Source: Paramecium tetraurelia (taxonomy: Eukaryota; Ciliophora; Oligohymenophorea; Peniculida; Parameciidae). From it: a stretch of DNA of 64,000 nt. The notes beneath the pieces are model-generated. The model saw only the letters and a program-made list of their open reading frames with translations, did not search any database and was not told the DNA's origin. Below, one piece after another: positions 62,801 through 64,000 of this stretch. Each line of letters begins with the position of its first letter. The first letter of the stretch is position 1. The stretch covers positions 1 to 64,000 of the forward strand of contig NW_001799015.1 of NCBI RefSeq assembly GCF_000165425.1. Reading direction: 5' to 3'. Both the position numbers and the translations under genes were made by a program.

Positions 62801-64000
62801 AGTATATAGAGTACAATCAGCCTGAATGTTTGTACATGCATTCTTAGCTCTATTGACACTGCAATAATTATTTGAGGATTGTAGACATTTTTCATAGGTT
62901 AAACTTGAAGTAGCATCAGTCTTCAATTGACAATTCTTTTCTGAAGCTATGGCTACAGGTTTACATACTGAACCTGTCCAAATACAATAATGATCATTCT
63001 TAGTGTAATAGCAACTGTCACTTGATGCAGCACTGCATGTATTAAGCATGCTAACACAACCAGTTCCTGTTCTATTCACAGTACAAGAGTAATCATATTC
63101 TTAGCAAGCTTCAAAAGAGATGGTACCACCAGCATAACTTGTGCATAGACCACTACCACAGGTCTTAGTAGTTCCTGATACAACTATGATGCAAAAGTCT
63201 CGTTTGCTAGAACAATCAGTATTTACTGTGGGATTAAGAATGGCACCGCAATCAACGTGAGTATAAAGACAGTCTGTTCCTTTAACTACGCAATCCCCCT
63301 CTTTAGAATATTTGCATTAAGATAGATCTGTAGTGTATTCAGAACAGAAATCCTTCTTTGTAATGCATCTATTTTAACTGAGATTCAAAGTACATCCCGT
63401 GATCCTCTCACAATCCACTTTTGTGGTGTATAGATAGTCAGTGCATATTTTGTTGATGCATCCATTTGAGAAGTTATTCACCTTACACCTTTACAACACA
63501 GCACTACAATTAGCATCATTGTAGGTTGTCAATCGAATGTCACTGCAATTTATCTATTGGAGTTCTTGGCATTGATCTTAGAGCCAAATACACTAGACTT
63601 AATTGACTGTTGAGTGACATTGATATTCATACTTGTATTCTATACAATTGTTCAGTTTCTTGACACATCCTTGTTGATTCACTTTGCTCAACACTGTGCA
63701 TTGAGAATTCAACTATTGACATTTCTCGTAAGTATCATAATTACTATTATCTGTTGAATCACTACATCCAGATTCTCTACAGAGTAACCCTGTCCATATA
63801 CACTACCCTCCAGTCTGATTTAACTTACATTATTCTGCAATAGTGTACTGAGAGCACCTTTGAATGTTGATACATCCATTTGAACTACTATTTACTGTAC
63901 ATTAATTGTACAGATTATTGCAATCCAAATGAGTACTACCAACCAGATTAGAACATATCTTTTCTTTGCATTGTCCTCCTGTCCATATACAATCATTTTG
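59804..64000 (-). CDS. Cysteine-rich GPI-type surface antigen (5' part outside window)
   Basis: An open minus-strand frame of about 1,399 codons ending at TGA 59804; its start lies beyond 64000. It is built of Cys-rich repeats with regular spacing and CxW or CYW boxes, for example CVKRGSCSTATSEAGC, EEQCYWVGNKCTLKEC and NDHYCIWTGSVCK. This is the pattern of Paramecium surface (immobilisation-type) antigens, large GPI-anchored coat proteins with periodic cysteines. The tail after the last Cys is a Thr/Asn/Ser stalk (KDTTTNQTTNSTNST) followed by a hydrophobic end (NLELIIMFLIMVY), as expected of a GPI signal. No introns are needed in the visible part. It converges on HYDIN with a 52-bp gap. Expression of such genes is usually mutually exclusive, which the sequence cannot show. 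Confidence 0.9.

Overview
The window is the left end of a ciliate macronuclear chromosome, almost certainly from Paramecium (P. aurelia group type). Base 1 starts in a mixed C4A2/C3A3 telomeric tract. TAA and TAG read as glutamine throughout and TGA is the only usable stop. Genes are packed with gaps of tens of bases. They are cut by about 30 introns of 22-35 nt, all GT-AG except one GC-AG. With the standard code nearly every gene looks shattered; with the ciliate code (table 6) long, family-recognisable proteins appear. All coordinates were read by hand, so intron borders are inferences from frame and protein similarity.

Layout. 1-41 telomere. 42-6087 gene-poor subtelomere with a degenerate EF-hand-like fragment and a clear protein kinase pseudogene (about 3560-4440, minus). 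6088-7870 (minus) TPR-like protein, diverging from 7896-9080 (plus) acylated AGC kinase. 9684-9929 APC11, the RING subunit of the anaphase-promoting complex. 9966-18348 (minus) a 2,776-residue protein: pseudokinase, many EF-hands, a Q/N/Y-rich tract and an unrecognised C-terminal domain. 18358-19620 a degenerate TGS1-like methyltransferase. 19687-19955 a small hidden gene. 20891-21999 and 22013-23534 two unrecognised proteins. 23617-25704 PP4R3/SMEK. 25722-27326 ULK/ATG1-like kinase. 27488-30487 coiled-coil protein. 30547-31877 apyrase (CD39/NTPDase). 31948-32816 (minus) unrecognised. 32959-42227 three membrane-anchored hybrid histidine kinases. 43248-44146 heat shock factor. 45486-59751 HYDIN. 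59804-64000 (minus, 5' end outside the window) cysteine-rich surface antigen.

How it fits together. There are no bacterial-type operons. The theme is signalling and cilia: six kinases or kinase-like proteins besides the histidine kinases, a PP4 regulatory subunit, Ca2+-binding proteins, a central-pair axonemal protein (HYDIN) and a surface antigen. I did not find a convincing new multi-gene system. The most unusual items are the giant pseudokinase/EF-hand protein, the TGS1-like protein that has lost its catalytic motif, the run of three hybrid histidine kinases, an APC11 with an RBX1-style Asp zinc ligand, a GC-AG intron in HYDIN, and a cluster of apparent one-base frameshifts in the middle of HYDIN.
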